Below are positions 63,752 to 64,000 of a stretch of 64,000 nucleotides of DNA, piece by piece. Position 1 is the stretch's first letter, and each line of letters begins with the position of its first letter. A program made the translations under genes and the position numbers. Under the pieces are notes generated by a model, which made no database searches, had not been told where the DNA came from, and saw only the letters and a list, made by a program, of their open reading frames with translations. The DNA comes from a bacterium GBS-1 (GTDB lineage: Bacteria > Synergistota > GBS-1), in assembly GCA_001443005.1 (NCBI GenBank), contig LEKQ01000001.1, forward strand, positions 1-64,000, read 5' to 3'.

Positions 63752-64000
63752 TTATAGTAACTGGTTTATCAGGAGCTGGGAAATCCTTAGCCTTAAGAAG
63801 CCTTGAAGATAGTGGATACTTCTGTATCGATAACCTTCCCCCGGTTTTAATACCTAAGCTTGTGGAGTTATCCCTTCTCTCTAGAGGGTTGGAGAGAATA
63901 GCCTTAGTTATAGATATAAGGGGTAGAGACTTTCTTGATGACATAAGAAGCAGTTTGTCCTTTTTAAAGGAAAGGGGTATAGCCTTCAGAGTGATATTTC
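63742..64000 (+). CDS. rapZ: RapZ/YvcJ nucleotide-binding protein, N-terminal part
   Basis: The reading frame from the ATG at 63742 runs off the window end; only 86 residues are seen. It begins MQLVIVTGLSGAGKSLALRS (Walker A), then EDSGYFCIDNLPPVLIPKLV and LALVIDIRG-like ALVIDIRGRDFL, all characteristic of the RapZ/YvcJ family. RapZ guides RNase E to the small RNA GlmZ in E. coli. In Gram-positive-type genomes yvcJ is usually followed by yvcK and whiA, which cannot be checked here. Confidence 0.93.
   Translation, partial: MQLVIVTGLSGAGKSLALRSLEDSGYFCIDNLPPVLIPKLVELSLLSRGLERIALVIDIRGRDFLDDIRSSLSFLKERGIAFRVIF

Overview
The window is 64 kb of compact bacterial chromosome with no mobile element, CRISPR array or prophage visible. 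It starts at the 3' end of a 16S rRNA gene. Several traits point to a thermophilic, anaerobic, deep-branching bacterium with two membranes: strong preference for AGA/AGG arginine codons and Lys/Glu-rich proteins; an archaeal-type bifunctional fructose-1,6-bisphosphate aldolase/phosphatase; a four-subunit 2-oxoacid:ferredoxin oxidoreductase plus acetate kinase; archease; a Clp1/Grc3-type polynucleotide kinase; and a secretin (PilQ), which needs an outer membrane. Asp23 and CD1247-type proteins recall Firmicutes and Synergistota-like lineages. I cannot fix the phylum from this sequence. Many genes start with TTG or GTG, and most neighbours overlap by 1-40 bases.

Layout. 1-330: 16S 3' end, tRNA-Ile(GAT), tRNA-Ala(TGC) and then a strong terminator, so no 23S gene follows. 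339-2534: S4-domain protein, PhoU, enolase. 2599-6747 (minus strand): TPR protein and DNA polymerase I. 6841-7929: FBP aldolase/phosphatase with its own promoter. 7972-10135 (minus): two overlapping DUF4097 beta-roll proteins, divergent from a small coiled-coil protein with a palindrome in its promoter. 10638-11816: Clp1-like kinase and tRNA-Leu(CAG). 11823-12845 (minus): RlmN. From 12881 to the end every gene is on the plus strand.

The plus-strand block has these parts. (a) Ppx/GppA and acetate kinase. (b) 15266-29030, a type IV pilus locus: prepilin peptidase, two minor pilins, a 1040-residue pilin-like protein with a triplicated beta-helix region, a ComFB-family protein, PilM, N, O, P, Q, then PilB, PilT and PilC. 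No major pilin is present. (c) 29027-46522, housekeeping: PepQ, CD1247-type protein, Asp23, NusB, two PP-loop ATPases, MtnA, AlaS, RuvX, MutS, MutL, MiaA, DUF2284, IspH, a five-S1-domain protein, Def, Fmt, CheX. (d) 46594-49178, the VOR/KOR-type oxidoreductase. (e) 49162-57654: Nudix hydrolase, XerD-like recombinase, nucleoside phosphorylases, CCA-adding-type enzyme, M50 protease, acylphosphatase, SurE, archease, MTA phosphorylase, sirtuin. (f) 57632-62951, molybdenum/tungsten cofactor genes: moeA, a second moeA fused to a PBP-like domain, moaA, moaC, and a MOSC-like/MogA fusion. (g) A HAD phosphatase and the start of rapZ, cut by the window end.

The most unusual items are the rRNA operon that terminates before any 23S gene, the giant triplicated beta-helix protein in the pilus operon, an Asn in the PilT Walker A motif, loss of the catalytic Asn in Fmt, an apparent CTG start for the second moeA, a degenerate MOSC domain fused to MogA, and an uncharacterised PP-loop ATPase with a TtcA-like cysteine pattern beside ttcA.
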